A stretch of 64,000 nt of DNA from Pararhodobacter marinus (GCF_003122215.1 NZ_QEYD01000002.1:310001-374000), one strand, 5' to 3'. Positions 36,804 through 46,940 are shown, counted from the stretch's first letter. Notes: generated by a model from the letters alone, not told the origin. A program made the numbers and translations.

Positions 36804-38192
36804 ATGCGCATCGCTAAACGTCTGGCTGCCGCCGTGAGCGCCCTCGCCATCGCAAGTTCCCTTGCCGTGCCCGCCGATGCCGATTCGCTGGCCGACGTTC
36901 TGGTGTCGGCCTATCGCAATTCGCATCTTCTGGATCAGAACCGCGCGCTTCTGCGCGCCGCGGACGAAGACGTGCAGCAAAGCATCGCGCAGCTGTACCC
37001 GGTGCTGAATTTCGCCGCCACCGCGCTGACCAATTCCGACAACAGCCCCCATGCGGCGGTGACGCTCAGCTTGTCCGCGACGATCCCGCTGATCGATTTC
37101 GGGCGCGGCGAACTGGCCGTGCAAGCCGCGCGCGAGGGCGTGATGGCCACCCGCGCGGCGCTGGTCGTGGTGGAGCAGAGCGTGCTTCTGACCGCCGTCT
37201 CGGCCTATATGCAGCTCTATTCCGACCTGCAGACGCTGCAGCTTCAGCGCAACAACGTGACGGTGATCTCGCAGCAGCTTCGCGCCGCGCGCGAGCGGTT
37301 CGAGCTGGGCGATTCCACCCGCACCGATGTTGCGCTGGCCGAAGCGCGGCTTGCCGCGTCGCGTTCGGCGCTGGCCGCCGCGCAGGGCGATGTCGCGATC
37401 TCGCGCGAAGAGCTCAACCTTGCCATCGGCATGTATCCCGACAGTCTCGATTCCCCGCCCAACCTGCCGCAACTGCCCGCCTCGCTGGAGGCCGCGCAGT
37501 CGATCGCACGGCGCAATCACCCGGCGATCACGCAGGTGCAGCACCTGGTGGCGGTGGCGGATCTGACCACCGATATCGCGCGGCGCCAGCGTTACGGCAC
37601 GGTGAGCGGGTCGGTTTCGGCCGATGCCGGGATCCGGCGCGTCGATCCGCTTCCCAGCGCGCGCAGCGCGGATGTCACCGCGTCGATGACCTATTCCGTG
37701 CCGCTCTACGATGCCGGGCGCCTGCGCTCGGTCGAGCGGCAGAGCGTCGCGCGCGGTCAGGCCGAGCGCGCGAACCTGCATCAGACCGTGGCGATCGTTC
37801 AGCAATCGGTCGCGGCCAGCTGGGCCCGGCTGCAGATCGCGCGCGCCACGCTGGCGGCGGGGGACCTGCAGATCTCGGCGGCGCAATCGGCCTATGATGC
37901 CGTCCGCGCCGAGGCCGAGCTGGGCTCGCGTACGACGCTCGATGTTCTCGATGCCGAGCAAGAGCTTCTGGACGCCCGCTCGTCGCGCATCCTGGCGGCG
38001 GCGAATGTGCAGCTGGCGGCGTATTCGCTGCTGGAAGCGATGGGGCAGCTGACGGTCGAGTCGCTGGGTCTGGGAATCCCGACCTACGACATCGAAGCCT
38101 ATTCCAGCGCGCTGCAGCACGGCCCGTCGGGCACGACCCCGTCGGTTCAGGGCTCGCGCCTGGACCGGATCATGAGCCGTTATGCCGACTGA
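36804..38192 (+). CDS. tolC: TolC-family outer membrane efflux/export protein
   Basis: 462-residue outer membrane channel. A signal peptide covers about residues 1-27 (ending PADA), followed by two OEP repeats rich in long helices with many Ala, Gln and Ser. Conserved segments include YRNSHLLDQNRALLRAADEDVQQ and ELGSRTTLDVLDAEQELLDAR. Start at 36804 with GGAG at 36793-36796. It serves type I secretion systems and efflux pumps; partner genes are not nearby. Confidence 0.93.
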   Translation: MRIAKRLAAAVSALAIASSLAVPADADSLADVLVSAYRNSHLLDQNRALLRAADEDVQQSIAQLYPVLNFAATALTNSDNSPHAAVTLSLSATIPLIDFGRGELAVQAAREGVMATRAALVVVEQSVLLTAVSAYMQLYSDLQTLQLQRNNVTVISQQLRAARERFELGDSTRTDVALAEARLAASRSALAAAQGDVAISREELNLAIGMYPDSLDSPPNLPQLPASLEAAQSIARRNHPAITQVQHLVAVADLTTDIARRQRYGTVSGSVSADAGIRRVDPLPSARSADVTASMTYSVPLYDAGRLRSVERQSVARGQAERANLHQTVAIVQQSVAASWARLQIARATLAAGDLQISAAQSAYDAVRAEAELGSRTTLDVLDAEQELLDARSSRILAAANVQLAAYSLLEAMGQLTVESLGLGIPTYDIEAYSSALQHGPSGTTPSVQGSRLDRIMSRYAD

Positions 38193-38264
38193 GCGTCATC
38201 GGCGGTTGTTTCAGCGCCCCGGTCAGAGTATCCTTTGCCGATAACGAGCAGGGGAAAAAACGGC

Positions 38265-39041
38265 ATGTCCGATCCGATGTCCAATCGCGAGATCGAGGAC
38301 GTTCTCACATCGATTCGCAGGCTTGTGGCCCAGGAAGGTGACCGGGGAGCCGAGAACGGGCGCCTGATCCTGACCGAAGCCCACCGGGTGAGCGAGCAGG
38401 TCAGGGCGCTTGGCGGCGAGCATGAAGAGGCCGCCGCTCTGGTCGAACGCGCCGCCAAGGGCGACGACGTGACGATCCCCGCGCCCGATTTCAGCAAGCT
38501 CGAAGCCACCATCGCCGAACTGGAAGCCGCGGTGTCGGGCGTCGAGGGCGAGGGCGCCGAGGCAAAGCCGGTCCACGGGCCGGCTCCGTCGAAACCGTCG
38601 AACGTGACCGAGCTTTACGGCAAGATGAGTTTTTCCCATCAGCCGGTCAGCGCCGCGAACGCCGCCCAGCCGGATCCTGCCGGGCCGGATTCTTCCCAGC
38701 CTGACGCTGACCAGCCGGCCCCCGCCGACGGGTACCTCGCGACCGAAAACGCGGCCGAGGTCGAGCCCGCGGCCCTCGCGCCCGACGCGACCCCAGAAGT
38801 CGAGGCAAAGGTTGAGGCCGCCCCGGCACCCGAGGACGCCGCGCCTGCTGGCCCCGGGGACGAGATCGACGAAGATGGTCTGGCCGATACGATCCTGGAC
38901 GAAGAAGAGCTGCGGCAGTTCGTGGCGCAGATCGTGCGCGAGGAATTGCGCGGGCAACTGGGCGAGCGGATCACCCAGCAGGTCCGCAAGCTCGTTCGCG
39001 CCGAGATCGCCAAGGTGCTCGAAGAACGCGACCTTTTCTGA
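38265..39041 (+). CDS. PopZ-like polar organising protein (DUF2497 family)
   Basis: 258-residue protein with the three-part PopZ plan. A short N-terminal helix reads REIEDVLTSIRRLVAQ (residues 8-23) and matches the PopZ motif of the type EEILASIRRII. The long middle (about 40-205) is disordered, Pro/Ala/Glu/Asp-rich and strongly acidic. The C-terminal helices EEELRQFVAQIVREELRGQ...QVRKLVRAEIAKVLEERD resemble the PopZ oligomerisation region. PopZ forms a polar microdomain that anchors the centromere and recruits polar proteins. Position after pcm-tolC supports orthology. Start at 38265 has AGGGGA upstream. Confidence 0.75.
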   Translation: MSDPMSNREIEDVLTSIRRLVAQEGDRGAENGRLILTEAHRVSEQVRALGGEHEEAAALVERAAKGDDVTIPAPDFSKLEATIAELEAAVSGVEGEGAEAKPVHGPAPSKPSNVTELYGKMSFSHQPVSAANAAQPDPAGPDSSQPDADQPAPADGYLATENAAEVEPAALAPDATPEVEAKVEAAPAPEDAAPAGPGDEIDEDGLADTILDEEELRQFVAQIVREELRGQLGERITQQVRKLVRAEIAKVLEERDLF

Positions 39042-39063
39042 GCGCACCGGCATTGGACCCATG

Positions 39064-39094
39064 AAAAAAGGCGCACCCGGCGGGTGCGCCTTTT
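39064..39094. terminator. Bidirectional terminator between PopZ-like gene and ppaC
   Basis: A6 tract (39064-39069), 9-bp stem GGCGCACCC/GGGTGCGCC with a 3-base loop (39070-39090), then TTTT. The A and T tracts serve both converging genes. Confidence 0.93.
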
Positions 39095-39115
39095 GCCTGT
39101 CCGGGCCGGGCCCGA

Positions 39116-40036
39116 TCAGAGCGTCAGCGACGGAATGATCTGCTTCTTGCGGCTCATGATGCCCGGCAGGACCACGGTGTCGCCCGTGACGCTGGCGCCG
39201 AAGCTCTTCTCGGCCATGTCCTTGACCAGATCGTTGGGGATCAGCAGCGTGGCTTCTTCCTTGAGGATGTCGATCACGAACAGCAGAACCTGATCGGCGC
39301 CGTCTTCCTTGGCCACGTCGACCATCGAGGCCATCAGGCTGTCTTTGCGGTCCAGCACGACCTTGGGCGCGGTGGTTTCCAGCACCGAGACCCGCAATTC
39401 CTTGCCCGCGACGGTGTATTCCTTGGAATCCATGCGCAGCAATTCGGCATCCGAGAAGGCCGAGACATCGGATTTCGCTTCGAACATCCGGGTGGCCAGC
39501 GCGTTCATGTCCACGTCCAGATCGGTCGCCAGCGCCTGCGCGACGTTGCGGTCGTGGTCGGTGGTGGTGGGGCTGCGGAATTCCAGCGTGTCGGACAGGA
39601 TGCATGACAGCATCGCGCCCTTGATCCCGCGCGGCGCCTGCGCGACGGCCTCGCCCATCAGGTCGTAGAGGATGGTGGCCGTGCAGGCCAGCGGGCGCAC
39701 GGTGATGTCGATCGGCCCCTTGGTTTCCAGCCCGCCGACCAGCTTGTGATGGTCGATGATCGCGCGGATATCGGCGGTATTGATGGCGTCGGGCAGCTCG
39801 GCGGGGTTGTTGGTGTCGACGATGACCACCGGCGCACCGGCCTCGACGTCCGAGATGATCTCGGGCTTGTCCAGTTCCCAGTGTTTCAGCACGAACGCGG
39901 CTTCGGTATTCGGTTCGCCCAGCAGTACGGGTTTCGCCGGGGTGCCCTTCACTTCGGACAGATACCACGCCCAGACGATGGGCGAGCCGGTCGAATCGGT
40001 ATCGGGGGATTTGTGGCCGAAAACTTGGATGGTCAT
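39116..40036 (-). CDS. ppaC: Manganese-dependent inorganic pyrophosphatase (family II)
   Basis: 306-residue DHH-family enzyme that hydrolyses pyrophosphate made in biosynthesis. Metal ligands are seen in GHKSPDTDS (H8, D12, D14), VDTNN (D74) and the DHH triad (D95-H97). The C-terminal DHHA2 domain has the substrate-binding RKKQ near the end. The start MTIQVFGHKSPD at 40036 fits family N-termini. Most proteobacteria use family I pyrophosphatase, so a family II enzyme is a mild distinguishing trait. Confidence 0.95.
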   Translation of the reverse strand: MTIQVFGHKSPDTDSTGSPIVWAWYLSEVKGTPAKPVLLGEPNTEAAFVLKHWELDKPEIISDVEAGAPVVIVDTNNPAELPDAINTADIRAIIDHHKLVGGLETKGPIDITVRPLACTATILYDLMGEAVAQAPRGIKGAMLSCILSDTLEFRSPTTTDHDRNVAQALATDLDVDMNALATRMFEAKSDVSAFSDAELLRMDSKEYTVAGKELRVSVLETTAPKVVLDRKDSLMASMVDVAKEDGADQVLLFVIDILKEEATLLIPNDLVKDMAEKSFGASVTGDTVVLPGIMSRKKQIIPSLTL

Positions 40037-40144
40037 GAGGTCTGTCCCGTAATGACGCGAATGTAAGGGCGATTTTTCGCGGGTTTTATAGGCGCGGGGT
40101 CGGCGCTTGTCACTAGGTGCCACTGCCGCGCTTTGGTCGCAGTC

Positions 40145-40846
40145 TCAGCCGGCCAGTTGCCCCAGACCCTGCGCCGCGACGAGACCCAGCGCGATGGCGA
40201 AGCCGGTGGCGTAGCGGTCTTCGTCATAGGCTTTGGGAAAGACCTCGATGGCGAGCGAGGCGGCCACCACGCCCGCCGCGAACACCCGGATCACCGCCAG
40301 CACGGATTCGCCCACATCCGACAGCGCGAGGTTCCCGATCAGCGCCGCCACGGAAAGCAGGACCGCCGTTCCCGCCCAGATGCCGAAAACCTTCGCTTTC
40401 GAATAGCCGTCATCGCGCATCCCCTTGGCGCCGCCTGCCGCTTCGGGCAGGTTCGACAGAAAGATCGAGCCCGCCAGCGCCGCCACTTCAAGCCCCGAGG
40501 CGCCGATCAGCGCGACGCCGAGCGCGAGATTTTCAGGCACGCCGTCCAGCGTCACCGAGACCAGAAGCCCGCCGCCCGATTCCGCGCCCAGCTTTCGCTT
40601 GACGAAACGGTCGAGCAGCACGAAGGCCCCGGCCCCCGCCATCAGCGATGCCGCCAGCACCAGCCACGGGATATGCGGCGCCGCGCGGTCCACCAGTTCG
40701 GACATGATCGACACGATCAGCGCCCCGCCGGCCAGCGCGATCAGGAAGCCCTCGAGCCGTTTGGGGAGCGGTGCCCACAGCCCCCATCCCGCCCCGATGA
40801 GCAGGGCCACGGCGACGATAAGGAGCACCACGATGGTTGTCAGCAT
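40145..40846 (-). CDS. ZIP-like membrane protein (putative metal transporter)
   Basis: 233-residue protein with about eight hydrophobic segments. The pattern of the fourth helix, LDGVPENLALGVAL, and the fifth, SIFLSNLPEAAGGA, matches ZIP metal permeases. The usual metal-binding histidines of those helices (HNxPEG and HEIPE) are replaced by Asp and Asn, so metal transport or its specificity is uncertain. Start chosen at ATG 40846 (MLTTIVVLL). It is divergent from the DUF2161 gene, 55 bases apart. Confidence 0.75.
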   Translation of the reverse strand: MLTTIVVLLIVAVALLIGAGWGLWAPLPKRLEGFLIALAGGALIVSIMSELVDRAAPHIPWLVLAASLMAGAGAFVLLDRFVKRKLGAESGGGLLVSVTLDGVPENLALGVALIGASGLEVAALAGSIFLSNLPEAAGGAKGMRDDGYSKAKVFGIWAGTAVLLSVAALIGNLALSDVGESVLAVIRVFAAGVVAASLAIEVFPKAYDEDRYATGFAIALGLVAAQGLGQLAG

Positions 40847-40901
40847 GAGCGAAGAACGCGGCCCGTTCCCTTCGGTTCCGCGCCGGGCTAGACAATCCTG
40901 C

Positions 40902-41576
40902 ATGCCGACCCTACGCGAAGCCGATCTCTATCCGCCCCTGAAAGCCTTTTTCGAAGGGCGCGGTCTGGACGTGAAGGGCGAGATCGGCGCCGCCGACCTG
41001 GTGGCGATGGGGGCGGGCGATCCGGTCATCGTGGAGATGAAGCTCAGGTTTTCGCTGACGCTGTATCATCAGGCCATCGCCCGGCTGGCGGTGAGCCCGC
41101 AGGTCTATCTGGCCGTCATGCGCCCCGAGGGCAAGCAGGCGCGGCGCATGATCAAGGACAACACCGCGATGTGCCGCAGGCTGGGGCTGGGCCTGCTGAC
41201 CGTGCGCGCCCGCGACGGCCATGTCGAGCTTCTGGCCGAACCCGGCCCCTATGCGCCGCGTGGCTCGCAGGTAAAGCGTCGGCGGCTCGAGGCCGAGTTC
41301 GCGCGGCGGCAGGGCGACCCCAATTCGGGCGGTGCCACGCGCCACGGGCTGGTGACGGGCTATCGGCAGGACGCCCTGCGCTGCGCGGCCTATCTGGCGG
41401 AATACGGCCCGTCCAAGGGGGCGGCGGTGGCACGCGATACGGGCGTGCCGGTGGCGACGCGCCTGATGGCCGACAACCATTACGGCTGGTTCCGGCGCGT
41501 GGCGACGGGCATCTACGCGCTGACGCCCGAGGGGCGGACGGGGCTGGCCGACTGGGACGGCGCCTTGCCGGATTGA
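40902..41576 (+). CDS. DUF2161 protein with PD-(D/E)XK nuclease-like fold
   Basis: 224-residue protein. The N-terminal 120 residues contain a PD-(D/E)XK-type core: GAADLVAMGAGDPVIVEMKLRFSLTLYHQAIAR, with the Asp and E-x-K of the metal site. The C-terminal part (about 125-224) is basic and looks like a winged helix (YLAEYGPSKGAAVARDTGVPVATRLM). Function of the family is not established; DNA or RNA cleavage is suggested by the fold. Start at 40902; alone or with the TPR gene 27 bases downstream. Confidence 0.75.
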   Translation: MPTLREADLYPPLKAFFEGRGLDVKGEIGAADLVAMGAGDPVIVEMKLRFSLTLYHQAIARLAVSPQVYLAVMRPEGKQARRMIKDNTAMCRRLGLGLLTVRARDGHVELLAEPGPYAPRGSQVKRRRLEAEFARRQGDPNSGGATRHGLVTGYRQDALRCAAYLAEYGPSKGAAVARDTGVPVATRLMADNHYGWFRRVATGIYALTPEGRTGLADWDGALPD

Positions 41577-41603
41577 AATGCGATTGAGGGAACGGAGGAC
41601 GCG

Positions 41604-42881
41604 ATGGCTTTGAAAGACCGTTACGGAAACCCGGTGAGCACCGGCTCGGCCAAGGCCGTCGCGGCCTATGACCGGGGCGTCGAGATGTTCCTGTCGGATC
41701 GCTGGGGCGCGGGCGCGGTTTTCGAAGAGGCGCTCGCCGCCGATCCGGGATTCGCCATGGCCCTGACCGGCCTTGCCCGCGCGCAGGCCACCGATGCGCC
41801 CCTTGCCCGGCAGACCCTTGCCCGGGCCGAGGCGCTGTCGGATCGGCTGGACGCGCGCGAGAGGGCGCATATCGGCATCCTGAAGCTGGTGCTGAACGGT
41901 CGCGCCGCCGAGGCGCGCGACGCGGTCAAGGTCCATGCCCGCGCCTATCCGCGCGACGTGATGATCGTGCAGCTCTGCGGCAGCGTTTTCGGGCTGATCG
42001 GCTTCTCGGGCCGGGCGGGCCGCGAGGCCGAGATGCTGGACTACGTGGCCTCGCTGCTGCCGCATTACGGGGATGAGTGGTTCATCCACACCCTGCACGC
42101 GATCTCGCTTTGCGAAACCGGGCAGCTTGACCGCTCGCTCGCCGTGATGGAGCGCGCGCTGGCGCAGAACCCGCTGAACGCCAATGCCGCGCATTTCAAG
42201 AGCCATGCGCTGTACGAGCTGGGCGAGACACGGGCCGGGCGGCAGTTTCTGGACGGGTGGCTGTCGGGCTTCGACCCGCGCTGCGCGCTGCATGGTCATC
42301 TGAGCTGGCATTCGGCGCTCTGGGCGCTTTTCGACGGGGATATCGCGACGATGTGGCGGGTGCTGGATGACAGCGTGGCGCCGGGCGGCTCGCAGGGGCT
42401 GCCGATCAACAAGCTCACGGATACCGCGTCGCTTCTGTGGCGGGCCGAGCTGGCCGGCGTGCCCGTTCCGCCCGACCACTGGCGGGTGCTGAGCGATTAC
42501 GCCGCGCGCTTCTTTCCCGATCCGGGGCAAAGCTTCGTCGATCTGCACAACGCGCTGTGCCATGCGATGGCCGGGCAGGGAGACAGGCTGGCCAGGCTGG
42601 CGGAAAACCCCGGGGGCTTCGCGGGCGATCTGGTGCCGCCGGTCGCGGCGGCCTTCGGGGCGATTGCGCGCGGTGACTGGGACAGCGCGCTGGGGGCGCT
42701 GGTGCCGGCTCTGGCGCAGCAGGAACGCTTCGGCGGCAGCCGGGCGCAGCGCGATCTGCTGGAACTGACCTATGTGGCAGCGCTGATGCGCACGGGCCGT
42801 GCGGACGAAGCCGCGCGGACGCTGCGCCTGCGCCGCCCGGTGATCGCCGCGCAGCTGGCGGGCCCTGTCACGCCGGGCTGA
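41604..42881 (+). CDS. Tetratricopeptide-repeat protein (TTC38-like)
   Basis: 425-residue, all-helical soluble protein with TPR-like units, for example MFLSDRWGAGAVFEEALAADPGFAMALTGLARAQ and LAVMERALAQNPLNANAAHFKSHALYELGE. Overall layout resembles the TTC38 family found in proteobacteria and eukaryotes, whose function is unknown. No enzyme motif. Its end overlaps the convergent phosphatase gene by 14 bases, so transcription of the two may interfere. Confidence 0.8.
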   Translation: MALKDRYGNPVSTGSAKAVAAYDRGVEMFLSDRWGAGAVFEEALAADPGFAMALTGLARAQATDAPLARQTLARAEALSDRLDARERAHIGILKLVLNGRAAEARDAVKVHARAYPRDVMIVQLCGSVFGLIGFSGRAGREAEMLDYVASLLPHYGDEWFIHTLHAISLCETGQLDRSLAVMERALAQNPLNANAAHFKSHALYELGETRAGRQFLDGWLSGFDPRCALHGHLSWHSALWALFDGDIATMWRVLDDSVAPGGSQGLPINKLTDTASLLWRAELAGVPVPPDHWRVLSDYAARFFPDPGQSFVDLHNALCHAMAGQGDRLARLAENPGGFAGDLVPPVAAAFGAIARGDWDSALGALVPALAQQERFGGSRAQRDLLELTYVAALMRTGRADEAARTLRLRRPVIAAQLAGPVTPG

Positions 42882-43341
42882 GCCCGCGACGGGCCCAGGC
42901 CACCTGGGCATCGGTCTCGACCGCGCCGGGCCGGGCCGCGCGCAGCCGCGTCAGCGCCGCGTCCGGCTCTTCGCCGCTGTCGATCATCAGCCGCAGCGCC
43001 AGCATGCCCGACCGGCCCAGCCCGCCCCGGCAATGCACGATCACCGTCCCCGCACGGTCGAGCACGGCGAACACCGCCTGCGCAAGCCCGGTCCAGTCCG
43101 CGTCGTCGGGCGGCACGTCGTAATCCGCAACCGGAAAGTGCCGCCAGCCGATCCCTTGGCCGCGCAGCCAATCCGGCAGATCCCCGGCTTCGAGCGCGGT
43201 CATCTCGTCGAGCCGCGTCATCGACACGACGAGATCCGGCGCGAAGGCCGCCACGGCCGCGCGCTCGACCGGGGTGACGGGCAGGGGACACAAGGCCAGC
43301 GTCCCGCCGCGCAGCGCAAGGGAGGAAATCGAGAACGTCAT
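42868..43341 (-). CDS. Protein tyrosine/dual-specificity phosphatase
   Basis: 157-residue single-domain cytoplasmic phosphatase. The CX5R signature HCRGGLGRSG holds catalytic Cys104 and Arg110; an upstream Asp in FPVADYDVP probably supplies the general acid. The short length and sequence match bacterial dual-specificity-like (cyclin-dependent kinase inhibitor 3-like) proteins. Substrate unknown. Convergent overlap with the TPR gene. Confidence 0.85.
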   Translation of the reverse strand: MTFSISSLALRGGTLALCPLPVTPVERAAVAAFAPDLVVSMTRLDEMTALEAGDLPDWLRGQGIGWRHFPVADYDVPPDDADWTGLAQAVFAVLDRAGTVIVHCRGGLGRSGMLALRLMIDSGEEPDAALTRLRAARPGAVETDAQVAWARRGLSPA

Positions 43342-43468
43342 GGCATGGAGCTACTGCGGCCCCGCGCGCATCGCAAGCAGGCATTGCGTCGCCAGGGGTC
43401 TGATTCAGGTCATGGCGCTTTTTCCGGTTTCGCGCGACACTCGCGATGATGCGCAACAGGAGGCAGGA

Positions 43469-43843
43469 ATGGACGACGTAGTGGGCCTGATGAAGGCGAC
43501 GGTGGCCGAGCTTGAAAAACTGCTCAGCGCCAAGAACGTGCTGGGCGAACCGATCGACCGCGAGAATGCCACGGTGATTCCGCTGGTCAGCTACGGCTTC
43601 GGCTTCGGTGCGGGCGGCGGGACCGAGGGCGCCGCACGGCCCAGCGGCACCGGCAGCGCGGCGGGGGGCGGGATCCGGCCCGTGGGGGCGATCATCCTTG
43701 ACGACAACGGCGCGCGGGTCGAGCCGGTGCGCTCGAACGCGGCCAGCTTTGCCGAGGCCCTGGGCGCGACGGTCAGCCGGGTAATGAAGGCGCGGAAGGG
43801 CGACAAGCCCGACACCGAGACCCCGACACCGCCCGAAGGCTGA
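43469..43843 (+). CDS. GerW/YtfJ-family protein
   Basis: 124-residue protein of the YtfJ (GerW) family. The conserved segments GEPIDRENATVIPLVSYGFGFGAGGG and AIILDDNGARVEPV are characteristic. In Bacillus GerW is a sporulation/germination protein, but this organism has no sign of sporulation, so the role here is different and unknown. Strong ribosome site AGGAGG at 43458-43463. It is followed after one base by a DUF2953 gene, as the ytfJ/ytfI pair in Bacillus. Confidence 0.85.
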   Translation: MDDVVGLMKATVAELEKLLSAKNVLGEPIDRENATVIPLVSYGFGFGAGGGTEGAARPSGTGSAAGGGIRPVGAIILDDNGARVEPVRSNAASFAEALGATVSRVMKARKGDKPDTETPTPPEG

Positions 43844-43844
43844 G

Positions 43845-44423
43845 ATGGCCTCGGTTCTGATCTGGCTGCTGGTCGCCTGTCTGGTGCTGCTGGCCGGTCT
43901 TCTGGTCCTGCCGCTTCGCCTTGAAGCCCGGCTGGGCCGTGACCAGGCGCGGCTGCGGCTCTGGCTGGGTTTGGCGGCGGGATTGTTGCGCATCCCGGTC
44001 TTTGACAGCGTCCGGCCGGCCGAAGAAAGCCCGCAGGCCAAGCCGGCGCCCGCCGTGGAAACCGCCCCGCGCAGGTCGCGTTCGGGTGCCCGGCGCGGGC
44101 GGTTTCTGCGCGCTTTGCCGCGCGCGGCGCTCGATACCCTGCACTGCCTGCGGATCGAGCGGGCCGAGGGCGTGATCCGCCTCGGGCTGGGCGATCCCGC
44201 GTTGACCGGCGAGGCCTATGGGCGCGCGATGGGGCTGGTGGCGGCAACCCCGTTGCGCGGACGGCTTCAGCTTGTCCCGGTTTTCGATCGCGCGACGCTC
44301 GACGGTGACGGCGTAGTGATCCTCTCCGTCGTTCCGGCGCGGCTTGTGCCCATCGCCGCCCGGCTTGCCTGGGCGCTGCGGCCCGGGGGTCTGACGGGCA
44401 AGGCGCACCGGAGGCGGGCGTGA
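43845..44423 (+). CDS. DUF2953-like membrane-anchored protein
   Basis: 192-residue protein with one N-terminal membrane helix (residues 3-24, VLIWLLVACLVLLAGLLVLP), an Arg/Pro-rich linker, and a domain with LRIERAEGVIRLGLGDPALTGEAYG typical of DUF2953. Function unknown. It is tied to the GerW-family gene (gap of one base) and overlaps the next small gene by four bases (GTGA), so the three are probably made together. Confidence 0.75.
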   Translation: MASVLIWLLVACLVLLAGLLVLPLRLEARLGRDQARLRLWLGLAAGLLRIPVFDSVRPAEESPQAKPAPAVETAPRRSRSGARRGRFLRALPRAALDTLHCLRIERAEGVIRLGLGDPALTGEAYGRAMGLVAATPLRGRLQLVPVFDRATLDGDGVVILSVVPARLVPIAARLAWALRPGGLTGKAHRRRA

Positions 44424-44707
44424 CGATCTGCATGCAGGAAATCGCCGGGATCCGGGGCTTTCGCATAGCCGCCCTTGTGGAGCGCTCGGTCGATGTCTAC
44501 GTCTCGGGGCAGGCGCGTAGCCTTGCTGCGCAGGGACGCCTTGTGCCGCTGGCCATTCTGCTGGCCGGGCCCGGGGGCGTCCGGGCGGTCGCGCCCGATG
44601 GCACGGCGCTGAGCCGCGCGCGGGTCGAGGGGCTGGCGCCCGGCGTCTGGGAGCGCTTCGCGCGGGGCGGCCCGGGCGGATTGCCCGAGGCCTTGCCGGG
44701 TCCGTGA
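44420..44707 (+). CDS. Small hypothetical protein coupled to DUF2953 gene
   Basis: 95-residue protein of unknown family, beginning with GTG at 44420 in a GTGA overlap with the DUF2953 stop. It has a hydrophobic middle (RLVPLAILLAGPGGVRAVAP) but no clear membrane helix, and one cysteine. Coding is supported by the overlap, GGAGG upstream and the base pattern; function unknown. It ends about 40 bases before the groESL promoter. Confidence 0.6.
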   Translation: MTICMQEIAGIRGFRIAALVERSVDVYVSGQARSLAAQGRLVPLAILLAGPGGVRAVAPDGTALSRARVEGLAPGVWERFARGGPGGLPEALPGP

Positions 44708-44749
44708 CGTCCGGGCCCGCGCGAAGAAAAAAAATCTGCCGCACCCTTG

Positions 44750-44778
44750 TTGACAGACGGACGCGCCCTGCCTATTTC
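44750..44778 (+). promoter_or_regulatory. Sigma-70-type promoter of groESL
   Basis: Perfect -35 TTGACA (44750-44755), 17-base spacer and -10 TATTTC (44773-44778). The CIRCE operator begins 7 bases downstream, so repressor would cover the start site. Confidence 0.85.
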
Positions 44779-44785
44779 GGCGTCG

Positions 44786-44812
44786 TTAGCACTCACCGGA
44801 TGTGAGTGCTAA
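44786..44812 (+). promoter_or_regulatory. CIRCE element (HrcA operator)
   Basis: Exact consensus: TTAGCACTC (44786-44794), a 9-base spacer, and GAGTGCTAA (44804-44812). HrcA binds here and represses groESL when free GroEL is plentiful. Confidence 0.98.
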
Positions 44813-44848
44813 GACTGTTCGAACGTAGCACCCAGGGAGTGTTCACAG

Positions 44849-45136
44849 ATGGCATTCAAACCCCTCCATGACCGCGTGACGGTTCGCCGCGTCGAGAGCG
44901 ACGACAAGACCAAGGGCGGTCTGATCATCCCCGATTCGGCCAAAGAGAAACCGGCGGAAGGCGAAATCGTCGCCGTGGGCGAAGGCGCGCGCAAGGATTC
45001 GGGCGAACTGATCGCCATGTCCGTGAAGCCGGGCGACCGCGTCCTGTTCGGCAAATGGTCGGGCACCGAGGTCACGATCGCCGGCGAAGAGCTGCTGATC
45101 ATGAAGGAAAGCGACATCCTCGGCATCATCGGCTGA
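44849..45136 (+). CDS. groES: Co-chaperonin GroES
   Basis: 95-residue lid of the GroEL chamber. The mobile loop [20 protein letters not shown] and the C-terminal [14 protein letters not shown] are canonical. Directly downstream of CIRCE, with AGGGAG as ribosome site. Cotranscribed with groEL. Confidence 0.98.
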   Translation: MAFKPLHDRVTVRRVESDDKTKGGLIIPDSAKEKPAEGEIVAVGEGARKDSGELIAMSVKPGDRVLFGKWSGTEVTIAGEELLIMKESDILGIIG

Positions 45137-45150
45137 GCCTGTCGCGCGGC

Positions 45151-45170
45151 GGTGCGTGCAAGCACGCACC
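45151..45170 (+). promoter_or_regulatory. Palindromic hairpin in the groES-groEL spacer
   Basis: GGTGCGTGC (45151-45159), AA, GCACGCACC (45162-45170): a perfect 9-bp inverted repeat in the 105-base spacer. In Agrobacterium the groESL transcript is known to be cleaved between the two genes at such a site, giving a more stable groEL message. A similar role here is inferred. Confidence 0.6.
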
Positions 45171-45187
45171 CTACAGCGTTGCTTTGA

Positions 45188-46888
<1,701 letters not shown>

Positions 46889-46911
46889 TCTGCCGGTTCA
46901 TCGGACTTGGG

Positions 46912-46940
46912 AAGGGGCGCTCCGTCGGGGCGCCCCTTTT
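46912..46940 (+). terminator. Terminator of groESL
   Basis: 9-bp stem AAGGGGCGC (46912-46920) / GCGCCCCTT (46930-46938) with a 9-base loop, then TTTT. Confidence 0.92.
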
